Source: Siphonodentalium dalli (taxonomy: Eukaryota; Mollusca; Scaphopoda; Gadilida; Siphonodentaliidae). Taken from it: 64,000 nucleotides of DNA. The notes under the pieces were generated by a model. The model saw only the letters and a program-made list of their open reading frames with translations, made no database searches and was not told the DNA's origin. The stretch lies in the NCBI GenBank assembly GCA_032622095.1, contig CP136061.1, positions 126,244,754-126,308,753 on the forward strand, written 5' to 3'. The stretch's first letter is position 1. Each line of letters begins with the position of its first letter. Of the stretch, positions 22,131 through 34,575 are shown in pieces. The translations under genes and the position numbers were made by a program.

Positions 22131-24142
22131 CCACATGCTGCACGTATACAAACAATAAAATCTCATTTAAGACACTTTATTCCCGCTCTGTAACCGGATA
22201 CAAGTCAAAACAAGTGTTTTATGGGTAAACCTTTGTTGTGTTTTATGGGTAGTAAACCTTTGCTGACGGAGGATATATTGTGCGGTAACAATCAAATCAC
22301 CACAATAGCTTATATTATTTGGTAATTTCTGTCATAATATTGAGTTAAATGTGTAATTTCATGATACAACACCATACTCCCATATAACAGTACATTAGCC
22401 ACAAATATTTCACCGCGATGTAAACACGTGTTGGTATGCATGTTAGTCCTCTCGAACAAGGAACAATCAACCGAGAATAGTATTAAAGTATTAAAGAAAC
22501 CTGGTCAGCTGGGGATTATGTTATTAACCTATGACCTAAAACTCATTTCAGTTCAATGTTGTATTAATCAGCAGGCATGATATGATCATTCTCAAATATA
22601 TAGAGAATACCTACAGTGTCTGGAAAGAAATTTCAGCTGCAAGCCGCGAGTGAAAATTCAATATTTCTTTCCAGGCACGAATGAAATGTTTCAGGTATTT
22701 AAACAAAAATTGTAGGTGTTATTTTTATTAATGCATAAGTTGCTACATTATGCAGCATTCTCACTTTTAATAGCACAACAAATTAAACAATACAAGGAAA
22801 TCAACACATGGTTGACACAAATTTCTGACACCGATCACCTCATACGTATCAAACCGCTATCAAGTGGTGGCGTCATTCGGCAAGCTACAGTGAAATAACA
22901 AAACGCGATTTCACTGTTGCTTCTAGGATATACATACAAGGATTCGCGTTTCGGTAATTTCCCGCTATTTTGTAGGCAAGCATATAATAAAAAAAAACAT
23001 TTATGGGTGGTTGAATAAAAATAATAACATTTAAGAAAAATTAAGATTCCTGTCATGATAGGTGAACTTATCTTACAGCAGTTCCGAAACAGCGAAATAT
23101 TACATAGTTTCGTGAATGGGGTTATAATTTCCAACGAGTTGTTGGCAGTTCTTAAATATTATGTCACAATAATCATGTGTACCAAATTTCAAATAGACAT
23201 TCATTTGAAAATACAGTTATATATATAAATTATATTTATAATGTCAGACGTTGCCCTTGTGGTTGACAGAACCAGCAAACGCTCAAATAACAGAAGACCA
23301 ATAATGTCATATCTTTTGTCGTATTCATGTGTTGTAACGCACACGTGATATATGCAAGTACACATAGTTTCCACCTCTCAGAGAATCGAACGTCTGAAGT
23401 AAGAACTAAGTCATAAGGTCCCAAAAATGGACATCTTCTGGCGTCTGCATGCGACAACTTCCTACCCGATACACAGAGTCACGCATATGCAGTCAGAAGC
23501 AACCGGGTTATATACCGCTTACATTTAATTATAGAGTTTCTGACACCAGTAATTATTTGTTTAGCTTATCCTACAGTTCAAATTGCGATTAATAATAATG
23601 AAAATAGATTAAAGTTTAATATATTTATTAGGAAAAAAAGCTGATATATATCATCCCATATCAATGGTATAAAAGATGGCACTTGTAATAATTTGAACAA
23701 ATAATTGATAGCTGAGAAATATGTGAATTTATGTGAAGAAATTAAAAATTACAATGGACCAAAGTTATCAAATTAGCCTCCCGTTGTCTCAAAGGTCCGA
23801 AAAACTTCAATGATTTTCGTTTTGTAATTTGTGGGAAAATTCTAAAATAGGCTAAGTATATATATATGAAATGGTTTGTGTAAGGTGAGTTGTGTATAAA
23901 TATAAGTATATACATAGAACAATTTACAACCTGCAGAAAATATTGATGTCGTCTTACATAATGCAAATAGTTGGCATTAAAGTGTCACATGACTAAATTA
24001 ATACTGACAAAACGTACTATATTGAGAGTGAAATAAGGGGTGCAGTTAAAGACGGCTTAGATTAATATTTAGATAAGTAAATACTTAACATTAACCAGCA
24101 ATAAAGTATGATAATTAGAAATTCTCGGAGAATGCAAGATGA
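22131..24142. other. No recognisable feature
   Basis: Two kilobases of AT-rich DNA with no frame above 100 codons and no repeat found elsewhere in the window. Confidence 0.45.
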
Positions 24143-24146
24143 TTAA

Positions 24147-25090
24147 AGATACGGGCGATGTTGGCGGTGGGTATGCTGTTAATATATTCAGCTCCGTCAA
24201 AAACCGCCATAAACAGAAAGAATAGTGAAACATAAACAGATTTTTTTTTTGTATTTGTTTTTTTTTTTTTGTATAGAGGGCGGACTCAGTCCTGGTCAGC
24301 GGGCCGAACGAGTACTCAAGACCAGGAGGGTCCTAACGGTGATCGCCCAACGATACATAAGACGGGTGTTACGGGCGATACAAGGACCTATCATCACTGT
24401 CCGTGGGACCGAAAAGGGCCAAAAGACGGTCCATCTTTTCTCAAATTTTTGAATATTTTTGAATATTTTTTTTTTTTAATGTTTATTATTTTTTAATTGA
24501 AATTGGAAGAGATTAGGTTAGCAATACAAATTTGTAAAATATAAAAGACATGTGTGGACGTGGCGCACAGAAACTGCCTGAATATAGAAACTAAAAAGAC
24601 AAATTAGGCATATGTATACAAAGACACAGCAAGTACCTAAAATAAAAACGGTTTAGAACAAGACAGAGTGTATGGAAAACAGAGACGTACTGGTGTCATA
24701 TTAAAATTTAAACGAAAGTAGGTCATTCTCATCAAGCTCGCAAATGTCATCAGATTGAAGCCACAATTCATTAAAGCTGGCAGACCTTGTTCTTATACCA
24801 ATAAGAAATATGGTATAAGCAGTATGTTAATGTCAAATGTTTTTCCTCTGTTATGTAAACAAAAGCAAAAAACGTTACAGAACCTGGCTTTTGTTTAGAT
24901 CCGGATATGGAAATAATAAAGAGCGTTTATATCATTTGTGTGTGATTAACCAATATAATTGCGCTGTGTTATATAAACAGAAGCAACACTTCTGTAACAC
25001 GAGCATGTTCTTGCTTACATACACCATCGTACGTCTTGACGACAATATACTATTTACGCGCTCATTATGTTTGGCATATGAACAAAACTA
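24147..25090 (+). mobile_element. M-family MITE, copy M5, split by a retroposon
   Basis: Left TTAA at 24143-24146 and the canonical AGATACGGGCGATGTTGGCGG end. Interrupted at 24241-24780. It resumes with CTTGTTCTTATACC and fades after TTTGGCATATGAACAAAACT near 25090, without the right terminus. Confidence 0.82.
24241..24780 (-). mobile_element. Poly(A) retroposon, probable chimera of an mRNA 3' end and another RNA
   Basis: Flanked by CAGA direct repeats (24237-24240, 24781-24784) inside M5. On the minus strand, reading from 24780: 23 codons ending NDLLSFKF and a stop (24711-24713); about 220 nt of 3' UTR-like sequence; an AATAAA signal (complement at 24482-24487); and a run of A. Then follow a GC-rich segment of about 160 nt (complement of 24275-24435) and a final A-rich tail at 24241-24271. 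Two tails in one insertion suggest template switching by a LINE reverse transcriptase. The source gene is not identified. Confidence 0.6.
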
Positions 25091-25988
25091 TCCAAACATT
25101 TTAGAAATTTCTGGGCTTAGTGATCGAAAATTAACGTATTTACAACACCGCTACTGGATTAGCAGTTTGACATAGCAATACAAGACCATTACAACAAACA
25201 AACATTTTGGGCAATTGCACAGAAAAATTCGAGCGCAAGTGGTTATGTGTTCATGAATGTTCATTGTGGTATTGGAATAGTTAATATTAATAATAACTGG
25301 CGCTATAACGCTGATAGGTTCAAAGAAAATCACATATTGTCTGATAAATAGCCTGCTCTACTCCATGTGGGCGTCACGTATATATGCGATTGCCCACAAC
25401 ACATGTGTCATTGCAATTAACCATCATATGAATAAGGACAGGCCACTACTTTCTATAAGCATTTGGATTGATATAGGGCGCTCGAGTGATAATCACGTTT
25501 GCAGTGATCTGTGTATGATGCTGTTCAGTATCAATTTGTTCAAAGCAATGTCGATTTCGCACTGCACTTCAGACGGGATTGCATTTACATACAGACCGAT
25601 AACACTCCAAAGAGACTCCAGATCAGACAGCAAGTGCTCATTTGCACTTGAATCGATTACTGTAGCTTTGTTTCTCTGTATGGCACTTACCCGGTAGTTC
25701 ACAATGGTCACATAATGTTGTTGATGAATAAGAGAACTGGTGTAAGGTGTCTATCATCGACCGGGGAACGAAAGTACATCATCAGAGACGACCGTTGGAA
25801 CGTTTGCTAGCATGATAAAGGATTCAGAACTTAAACTCACTCTTTTGAAAGTCGATATCCGACCATACGAATATTATATTAATGAGCCCGTGGGTACGAT
25901 CTAATTATCTGCTGATATAGAAAACATACCAGTAGTTTTATGGTGTCATCGCTTGGAGCATCTTTACACTTTAGTATATTAAACAATA
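25091..25988. other. No recognisable feature
   Basis: No supported gene. Two overlapping frames near 25365-25711 on opposite strands show no domain. Confidence 0.4.
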
Positions 25989-25992
25989 TTAA

Positions 25993-26460
25993 AGGTACGG
26001 GCGGCGTTCGTTGCAGAAATATTCATATGTGTTCAAATCGCCATCAACGGAAGGAATATTAAATTATATATAGTTTTGCTCATATGCCAAACATAATCAG
26101 CGCGTAAATAGTATATTGTCGCCAAGACGTGCGATGGTGTTACAGAAGTTTTGCTTCTGTTTACATAACACAGCGCAATTCTATTGGTTAATCACACACA
26201 AATGATATAAACGCTCTTTATTATTTCCATATCAGGAAAACAGTAACAGATAACGCTCTTTATGTTTACCATATCCGGATCTAAACAAAAGCCAGGTTCT
26301 ACATAACAAAGGAACATTTGACAATAACATACTGTTTATGCCATATTTCTGATTGGTATAACAAAGTCTGTCCATATTTTACTATTCTTTCTGTTTATGG
26401 CGGTTTTTGACAGAGCTGAATATTTTAACAGCATACCCACCGCCAACATCGCCCGTATCT
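25993..26460 (-). mobile_element. M-family MITE, copy M6
   Basis: Complete. TTAA at 25989-25992 on the left and a mutated TCAA at 26461-26464 on the right. Confidence 0.87.
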
Positions 26461-26511
26461 TCAAAGATGATGTATCGCTTCTCTTTCATAGTCGTTGGGT
26501 ACTGATTCAAT

Positions 26512-27695
26512 CAGGGATGTGGCTAGAGGGTCTCCGCTGGGGGGGGGGGTGTCCACCTTGGGAATTTCCAACTGCACCCCCCCCCTTGAGTCTGAATCAC
26601 ACCAACACAACGTTTTGCATAATTCCATTTGCACCCCCCCCCCCCTTGAGTCGGTATCACACCAACACAACTTTTTGCATAATTCCATTTGCACCCCCCC
26701 CCCCCCTTGTACCTCATGCTCAGGCCTAATTTCCTATATATTCATAAGCCATGCTTCTATTTTCCCAGTATGAGAACATTAAGATATTTTAACCTGAAAA
26801 TTGCCCCCCAAAAAACAACTAGTGATCTAATTCCAGACAAATGCACACAGCTGCCGACAACAGACCAGGAAACACCGGGCCGACCATGGTTGTTTGGCCC
26901 GGTGTGAGAAAATTTTTAAAACTATATACAAGGAAATCGCAAATCCTAGCATCTAGACTGGCCTCAACTGAAGCTTTCCTAGTGTTGGAAATTTCAAACC
27001 TCATGCTCCCCCTCATGTTGGAAAATTCTTCAACTGATGACCATTTATGTCTACAAGTTTGACCAAATGTAGTAAAATATTGTTTTGCTAAACTAATTAG
27101 CAGTTTTGTATTGGCCATGTGGATGGGGCAATGACACACATGGCCGACCATGGTTCGGCCCGGTGTGCGAAAATTTTGAAATCTGAACAAGAAAATCGCA
27201 AAATCCTAACATCTAGACTAGCCTCAAGCCTTCCTACTGTTGGAAATTTCAAACCCTATACCCCCACGTAGGTTGGAAAATTTCCAACTGATGACAATTC
27301 CAATGACAATGTTGACCAATTGTATGACAATATTGTTTTCTTAAATTAACTAGAAGTTTTTGACTGGCCACGGGGGAGGGACCAGGACACAAGCTTTCCA
27401 AGTGTTGGAAATTTCCAACCTGTCACCCCCCCCCCCCCTAAGGTTGGAAAATTTCCAACTGATGTCCATTTCTGTCAAAAAATTTGACCAAAAATAGGAA
27501 CATATGCAAATATTGGTCGAAAAACAATAAATTCCCCCAATAAATTGTTTTATAATCAAACTACAAGAACATTTTCAACCTATTGTTGGTGTGAAATTTC
27601 GTTGTGGCAGGTATGAAATTTCCAACTATTGAAAATATAGCTCTCTGCTGGGGGGTGAGACACCCCACACCCCCCCCCCTCTAGCCACATCCCTG
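26512..27695. mobile_element. hAT-like non-autonomous element V
   Basis: Terminal inverted repeats CAGGGATGTGGCTAGAGGG (26512) and its near-perfect complement ending at 27695. A perfect 8-bp target duplication, GATTCAAT, lies at 26504-26511 and 27696-27703. CAGGG ends with 8-bp duplications are the hAT signature. The interior has no transposase. It holds a tandem pair of about 67 bp around TTTTGCATAATTCCATTTGC with C-rich spacers (26570-26710), and about three degenerate units built on GTTGGAAATTTC and GGTTGGAAAATTTCC (26930-27480). The C-runs near 26580, 26630 and 26695 differ in length, a sign of slippage. Confidence 0.92.
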
Positions 27696-27703
27696 GATTC
27701 AAT

Positions 27704-28368
27704 GACATGAAATGTTTTCATCAGAGACCAGTCGACATGAGCTTCTCAATAGAACACTTGTCCACAAACTAGCAAGAATGCCACTATATTCAACACATTA
27801 CATTTTTCAACTGCGGTGTGTGCTATGTATTTATTATTTCCATATATTGTTCCTGGAATAATAATGAAAACCTGTCTTCAAAACGAGTTTCATTGAAGTG
27901 TTTTGGTTGTTAGAAGTGTTGCCAGGGAACAATAAAACGATAAAACTAGATCAAAGTTGGCCATAAAGTTGGCAATGTCCCTTGTATTTTTTAAAACAAA
28001 ATGTGAATCATATCTTGGGTTTTCAGCATGAATCTAAGTAACTCTGGTACATCTCGTGTTCAATGGGTGGCACCAGAAGGTATGCCCAATAATGTGTTGG
28101 CCAAATTTACTCCATGGCCACAACACTTGACATGGATAATTGTCAACCCGAAGTCCTAGCCACAGGCCCAGAGTACAGTTCCAATAAAATCGGATTGAAT
28201 AGTTAATTAAACTTATAATAAATGTGTGTTCCACCAGCAGATGGGAGTCTTGGTAAAAAATGGAATGTCACATTGCTATTAAAACGAATGTTGACGAAAT
28301 ATGCACACACTTTATCATTCCAAGTGATATTTTGATCGCATATTTTGTTTGCTTGCTAGCTGTGGTAG
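27704..28368. other. No recognisable feature
   Basis: No supported gene or repeat. Confidence 0.4.
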
Positions 28369-28372
28369 TTAA

Positions 28373-28779
28373 AGGCACGTGCGGCCTTAATTGTCTAAAA
28401 TATTCATATTTGTTCCAAACACCGTAAACAGAAAAACATTAAAACGCATACAGTTCCGTTCATATATACCATGACCATCGCTACTGGCTAATCACACACA
28501 AATGTCATAAACGCTCTTTATTAGTTCCATATCAGGTATTCACCAACAAAGAACGCTCTTTATGTTTACCATCATAATATAAACAAACACCAGAAAAGTA
28601 ACTTTTTATGCTTTTGTTTACATAACAATGGTCAAATATATGACCATAACATACTGTTTATGCGATTTTTCTTATTTGTATACGGACAAAGTCTATCTAC
28701 ATTTTGATGTTCTTTCTGTTTGTGGCCGTTTTTGACGGGTGGATATATTTTCACAGAATACCCACCGCCAACCGTGTCT
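28373..28779 (-). mobile_element. M-family MITE, copy M7 (diverged subfamily)
   Basis: Complete, with TTAA at 28369-28372 and 28780-28783. Left end AGGCACGTGCGGCCTTAATT is shared with M2. Confidence 0.87.
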
Positions 28780-28783
28780 TTAA

Positions 28784-29355
28784 AGCAAGCAATACATCTT
28801 GTGTTGTAAGGATGAGGTATAGGTGTGATAATTATCTATACTCTGATCGTATATCATGTTCCCGGTCAACATTACGGTGTGCCTCTTCAATAATAACAAA
28901 ACATCTCTGACTTATTTAACAAAGTTCCCATGTGATCTGCATAAAAACAAGGTGTCCTCCGGATTGTCGATAAAGAATTTATTCGTATGAGTGATTGACT
29001 AAACTTTTTTTCGAGAAATATGCAGAAAATCTCCCAACTTAGTACATACTTGCATGGTGAGTGTATTTATTATGCCTTAATAATTACACATGCTGTCAAG
29101 TTTTCAACAATCTTCATATAAGTTGGTAGATTTTTGTAAATTATCGACTTCCCATAGCACTTCGGAAGTAGCCATCACATCCTTCTGTGAAACAACATGT
29201 AAGCGCCTAATTTGTTCAGGCTTCGTGCTATTGAAACTGGTGTTGTATTGATTACTAAAGTTACCTGAGGCTGTGGCAAATCCATGCCTTATTGCGTTTA
29301 CACACACTTCGGTGCACATTCAGAAATGGATCGTTCATGTCCCATTTTTGGACTA
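28784..29355. other. No recognisable feature
   Basis: No supported gene or repeat. Confidence 0.4.
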
Positions 29356-29359
29356 TTAA

Positions 29360-29825
29360 ACGGGCGGCGTTGGCGGTGGGTATGTTGTTAAAATATTCAC
29401 CTCTGTCAAAAACTGCCATAAACAGAAAGAATAGCAAAATATAGACAGACCTTGTTCTTATACCAATCAGAAATATGGCATAAACAGGATGTTATTGTCA
29501 AATATTTTTCCTTTGTTATGTAAACAAAAGCAAAAAACGTTACAGAACCTGGCTTTTATTTACATCCGGATATGGTAAACATAAAGAGCTTTGGTATCAT
29601 TTGTGTGTTATTAACCAATAGAATTGAGCTGTTATGTGAACAGAAGCAAAACTTCTCCTGATATGGAAATAATATAGAGAGTTTATATCATGTGTGTGTT
29701 ATTAACCAATATAATTGAGCTGTCATGTGAACAGAAGCAAAACTTCTGAAACACGAGCAGGCTCTTGTTTACGTATACCATCGGACGTCTTGACGACAAT
29801 ATACTATTTACGCGCTGATTTAACT
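29360..29825 (+). mobile_element. M-family MITE, copy M8, with an internal duplication, right end missing
   Basis: Left TTAA 29356-29359. A 91-bp step duplicates the ACCAATAGAATTGAGCTG region (29596-29655 and 29687-29747). The copy stops after TTTACGCGCTGATT near 29825. Confidence 0.8.
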
Positions 29826-30152
29826 TATTTCGAATACACAAATAAGCCCATATCGGCATTTGAAAATATTCGTTCTTTATATTGTGTTTTCGCTTTTGTC
29901 CGCAACATAAAACGGACCGCACCATAATGGGTATAAGTCCACTGGGGGCGTATTTCAATATCAAACCCAATATGAACATCTGTGAAAAGTTAGGTCCAAT
30001 ATGAACATATTTCACGTGGATATGTTTAATACTCAGATGGGGAGTCAGAAGAATTGTAGTGTATCACTAGCAACGCAATTGAAATTAACTTGGTTCAGTT
30101 CCAGGACACAGATACTCACGTCAGACAGTTGCTCCAAAACTATCTAGACAAG
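29826..30152. other. Unassigned sequence
   Basis: No gene seen. The last 40 bp or so may belong to the LINE relic that continues after the MITE at 30157-30413. Confidence 0.35.
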
Positions 30153-30156
30153 TTAA

Positions 30157-30413
30157 CCCTTCCATGACTGGAGCTTCCTGAAATTTTGCGAAAACCCTGT
30201 GCCAAAGCATTCTCTTATATATGCGAGTCTCCCATATAGGAAGCCTCGCATCTATACGATAATACATTGGCCTAAATATATTTATCTTGACCTTGTAAGC
30301 CAGTGCATACCCTTATACATAGCAGGCCCCATATGAGAGCCTAACATATATAAGATTATGTACTGGCACATGGTATTTAATGTTGTACCAGCGCTGCTCC
30401 CGTCATGAAAGGG
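30157..30413. mobile_element. piggyBac-like MITE
   Basis: 257 bp with terminal inverted repeats CCCTTCCATGACTGGAGC and the complement of GCTCCCGTCATGAAAGGG (16 of 18 match), each set against TTAA (30153-30156 and 30414-30417). TTAA duplication with ends starting CCC is the piggyBac hallmark. No transposase. The interior is partly palindromic around TATGCGAGTCTCCCATATAG. Confidence 0.8.
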
Positions 30414-30417
30414 TTAA

Positions 30418-30660
30418 GCCCGTTGCTCTAAAACAATCGGTAAAATCGCTCATACATTTTGACTTTCAGAAACAGAGGTTGATGTTTGAGTTGGAAAAGT
30501 TTAGCACGATGCTCGAAGAGAAAAGTTCGTGTTTCAAAGACACAAATCTGTGTTGGGATGAGCTGCTGGTTGGGTGAGAGTCGACATTCTGTCACCCCGA
30601 CCGTCAACTTGATGCATTGATAAACGCTCACGGGATCTCACGGCAGATAAAATATAATTA
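30418..30660 (+). pseudogene. I/Jockey-type LINE ORF1 relic L1
   Basis: The frame DFQKQRLMFELEKFSTMLEE, followed by a Trp-containing block, a stop, and then CHPD, aligns residue by residue with L4 at 51600-51800 (DSQKEKYIFQLSKFDEKRLT, then ILSHPP). This is the C-terminal part of the ORF1 protein of the same LINE family. The in-frame stop at about 30576 breaks it. The piggyBac-like MITE sits at its 5' side. Confidence 0.6.
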
Positions 30661-30664
30661 TCTT

Positions 30665-31845
30665 GAGAATGCCAAATCAGATATTAAACGGACATGACTC
30701 ATTCGAGCTTCCAAATTCTGTCTACGTAATTTGGAAGGGATGTACAAGATATGTTGAACAATACGAGATATAAACGCTCTTTATTTCTACCATACACGGT
30801 ACGCTCGTTTCCGTTCCAGGGCGTGCAAATGACAGTTGTTTGTTTGGGACCCCAAACATCCTGTTCAAAGTTGGGACATATAATACTCATTGAAATGTAG
30901 TTCTAGTGTTTGTCGACCTATTTCGATATCGGGACGAATTCAAAAGCGAATAATTAGGTGTATTTTGGAGCGCAAACCGCAATTTGGCTTTAAAAACGAC
31001 ATTACCTGTTTCGATATGAAGCCTTGTTCAATTGAATTTAAATATTAGCTATGGTCTATTTATTCCACCTGTATTTGCACGCTTATGTGCTTCAGATTAC
31101 ATGCCTACACACTAGTCTAATAATATCATCCGTCCGTATCAACATTGAAGCTCTCTATCTCAGTCGTCATAAGTCGGATTTTAATTATCTGTGGTTTGCT
31201 CGTGAGTATCCACGATGAAATGATAATGGGTTTTGCCCATTCACAAAGTAACTTCCTTTAAATTGAAACATTCATATGTGCCAAATGTGAATCTCAATTT
31301 TTATTAGTCCATGTTTGAATGTGTCTTATTATATGTTCATGAAGGGAACAGTATCAACATGCAATAAGTTTTGTCAATTCGTTTCTTCTGACATAATGAC
31401 ACTTTATGATTAATAGCGCTGTGTTATACCAGACGGATGCCAAGAATTCAATACAGGAGGGATAACGCTATTCTATGAGTCAATTTACCAACAACCCGAC
31501 GCGCGAAATCAAACGATATAGAGCATCGGCCCATCGCCGCCATTCTGCTGAGAACATTTGCCGATGTTCTATATCAACCTTTATAGCAACAGGAAAAAAA
31601 TATTGTTCTTTGAATAGTTGAGATTAACGACCTTTTATGGCGGATGTGTTAAAATACATTGTATTGCATGTACTACCAGTTAGACGTCTCGTTGCGTTTG
31701 TGAACTTCCATCGAGTTTCTGAACAAATGTCGCAGATTTTCATTTCTGTTCAAGTTTTGTTTCCTTTGGATGACAAATATATCGGATTAACCACACTATT
31801 TGAACATTACTGTGACATTCCATGAACTCCAATAACGTTGCCATG
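30665..31845. other. No gene; one isolated motif copy
   Basis: AT-rich with no supported gene. AAACGCTCTTTATTTCTACC at about 30768 repeats the recurring motif outside any M copy. Confidence 0.4.
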
Positions 31846-32105
31846 GTATCGTCTACTAATCGTGCCCCCGTGTGGGCCCGGGGTATAATACGCATAACGC
31901 CCCACTGCGAGGGGTAAGAACGCCCTAATGTGGCACCCCGTTTTCTGTGAAGCGCATCCCGTGAGGTGTGGTGTAGCAGTCCTGGTGGTACTAGGGCGGC
32001 CGTCCAAGTGAGGCATCGACCTGTGGGTACGACTTAGCTCATGGTCCACTTAGGTCCTACACCTCTTCCAAACGTCGTCTAGTCACGGACTCACGGCTCT
32101 CCATA
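31846..32105. repeat. GC-rich island, possible SINE or repeat
   Basis: About 260 bp much richer in G+C than its surroundings, with blocks such as GGGCCCGGGGTATAATACGC and GAGGTGTGGTGTAGCAGTCC. It has a structured, RNA-like look but no clear A/B boxes, and no second copy occurs here. The class is a guess. Confidence 0.3.
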
Positions 32106-32631
32106 GAATTTCAGATTAAATGTTTGCTACCTGCAGTATTTTTCGTCTGATATTTTAAGTACTGTTTTTCACGTATGATCTTTCTGTTCTCTGCTCTCTC
32201 TTTGGTGTTCCTCATGATGATTTGTGAATGGTGAATCCTGTATTCACACCTCTCTCAATGTGGGAAAGTACCGAGAGGCTGCTACATGCAGTGGCAAAAC
32301 GGGCGGCGGCTGTATTTGCCGATTTTTTTCTTTTTACGTGGCAACTCAAAACAAAAACACGACATGTTCGTAAGAATGGTGACTCACTTAGTTCCAATGA
32401 TGCTGGGATATTCCCTCAGTACATGTTTCTTAGCTCGACTCGACTTTAAAAAGCCTTGTATTTGTCGTTGATAAGACATTCCAAAGTATCGCCGGACAAT
32501 TGAAATGGGGTGGTGAGACTATACAAACTATTTTTCAAATAATATACAATGATATACTGTATGTATACACTTGTAAATATGTTATACCTATCAGTGTTAT
32601 AACGGCAATTGGGAGAGGGGGTTATGTATAA
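32106..32631. other. No recognisable feature
   Basis: No supported gene or repeat. Confidence 0.4.
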
Positions 32632-33500
32632 GTGGATCGCACTTGTCCTCCAATCCCAATGCCAATCTGTATTGTTATATACTTATTGGTAATAAATATG
32701 TTTAAACCAATTGAAATCTGTCAAACCGATCAGGACCGGGCCAGTGACTGTGAATGTTCAAAGAAAGTTCAATCTGATGCTTGGTTTGCACAAACACCAG
32801 TCACGGTTGATCCTCACAAAACATTGAAAGGTAGCAGGGCAGTTTTGAGAACCCGCGATATCTCCCGACTCTTCAGAGTTGGCAACAGAGGGAGTTACTG
32901 GTGTTGGCATTTTCTAAGACAGTTGATGGACAAAAGGTTCATTTGCATTGTTATATTTTGACTTTCCATCGGTGCGATCATCCGCCGGCATTGAAGGTTG
33001 GATATATGAAGACAGATTTTTGTCCAAAATCCAAATCCCTTACATTGTTTTAAATGTCAGGGGTATGGTCATGAACATTGTAGAAGTCAAGAAAACATAT
33101 GCGCACACTGTTGTTTCTGGTCATGATCATAACGATTGGACTAAACAAAAAAAGTGTTGAAACTGTCAAGGTTCATGTGCCATATGGAACTATGAATTAA
33201 CAGTTTAACGGTACAGGGCTTAGAAGCATCTATCATATTTCGATTCAAAGAAAATGGTGCCCGACCATCAATTCAACCAGTCACATACTCTGCTGTCGTT
33301 TTTACAAAAAAGGTGTGCTGGTGCCAGCACTCAGACAAACAACAGCAAGACCAACACCATTCGTGTACAACAATCGACACAATTTGACGTATCTCATATA
33401 TCTCTTGTCCACTGGGGGAAACTGTTTCACCAAAATCGATTCTATCGCCATTTCCGTTCCGATCCTATTGTTAGTTACATATACTGATTTTCAACCATTT
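32632..33500 (+). pseudogene. I/Jockey-type LINE ORF1 (gag-like) relic L2
   Basis: Pieces in shifting frames give PVTVDPHKTLKGSRAVLRTR (about 32798-32860), then an ELATEGVTGVGIF-like block, PPALKVGYMK (about 32982), and a zinc-knuckle remnant, NPLHCFKCQGYGHEHC (about 33027-33075), followed by a second Cys/His cluster. VxxHxTLxxSRGVxRxRD, KVGY and NPLRCFKCQxxGH are characteristic blocks of ORF1 proteins in I/Jockey-like LINEs, which bind the element RNA. At least three frameshifts make it inactive. The end (33240-33500) aligns with 51320-51430 of L4. Confidence 0.65.
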
Positions 33501-33599
33501 TGAATGACAAAAATGTGAAAAATAAAGACAACATTCAGGAACGTGGTAAGTATATAGTTTTTAAATAGTTCTCCACACATTCATTTCAATGTTCCAGAA

Positions 33600-34575
33600 T
33601 GGAAACACTCTCCATCTATATCTATATTTGCGAATGTCTGTCTGTTTGTCTTTGTTCTATATAAATTCACAGGGGACCATCTAGATGGCACCAAATGGGT
33701 CTAACTTTTTACGAGGAAGTTAATGGTGCGGGTTAGAATTTTCTAAAGTGACGCCGTTGTTGTCAGGGGCAGAAAAGGGGAGGGGCAGATTTTTGTTGTC
33801 GCCGATTGCCATCGAACTTATATATAATCATCCCCATGATATGAGGACTCTAATGGTATGGTTTAAATATGTCAAAGTGGCGCCGTTCGAGTTAGGAGTG
33901 CACTGAAAGGGAGAGGGGCACCAACATTGATAAAAATAATTTTAGCGCCGATTTCCTCCAAATTGATACACATTCTTCTCCATGATACAAAGACTCTAAA
34001 TGTGTGATTTAAAGATGCCAAATTTGTGTCGTTTGGATGAGAGATTGTGGGGTGGACACTAAATTTGGTAAGAATTGGTTTAGTCGCCGATTGCCACCAA
34101 ACTTCTACAAAATCATCCACATGGTTGAGGAGTCTAATGGTGTGGCTTAAAGCTGTTAAAAGTTGTGTCATTCGAGTCAGTGGTGCACTGAAATTTCCAC
34201 CAAATTCATACTCATTCTTATCCATGATACGAGGAATCAAATCGTATGATTTAAAGACGCCATATTGGTGATGTCTGTGTTAGAGATGGTGTGGTGGGTT
34301 GGATGGGCACTAAGTTTGGTAAAAAAAAAAAATTTAGTTGCCGATTAGCGACAAATTTATAAATAATCATCTCCATGATATCAGGAGTCTAATTGTGTGG
34401 TTTAAAGATGACAAAAGTAGTACCATTCGAGTCAGGGGTCCACATCGGGTGGGAGAGAGACAACAATTGATAAACAATATGTTTAGCGCCGATTTCAACC
34501 AGACTGATACATATTCTTCGCGAGAAATCTAATTGTGTGGTTTAAATACGCCAAATTGGTGCCGTTTGGTGCTAA
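33600..34575. repeat. Degenerate tandem array, subunit about 135 bp
   Basis: Six to seven divergent subunits, each with GCCGATTGCCACCAAACTT-like, ATCATCTCCATGATATGAGG-like and TCTAATGGTGTGGTTTAAA-like blocks, then GGCGCCGTTCGAGT. Alternate subunits resemble each other more closely, which suggests a dimeric repeat of about 270 bp. It is followed immediately by M9. Confidence 0.75.

Noticed and set aside
26397-26773. Frames of about 100 codons rich in Pro and Gly
   Set aside because: Made by C/G homopolymers at the M6-hAT boundary.
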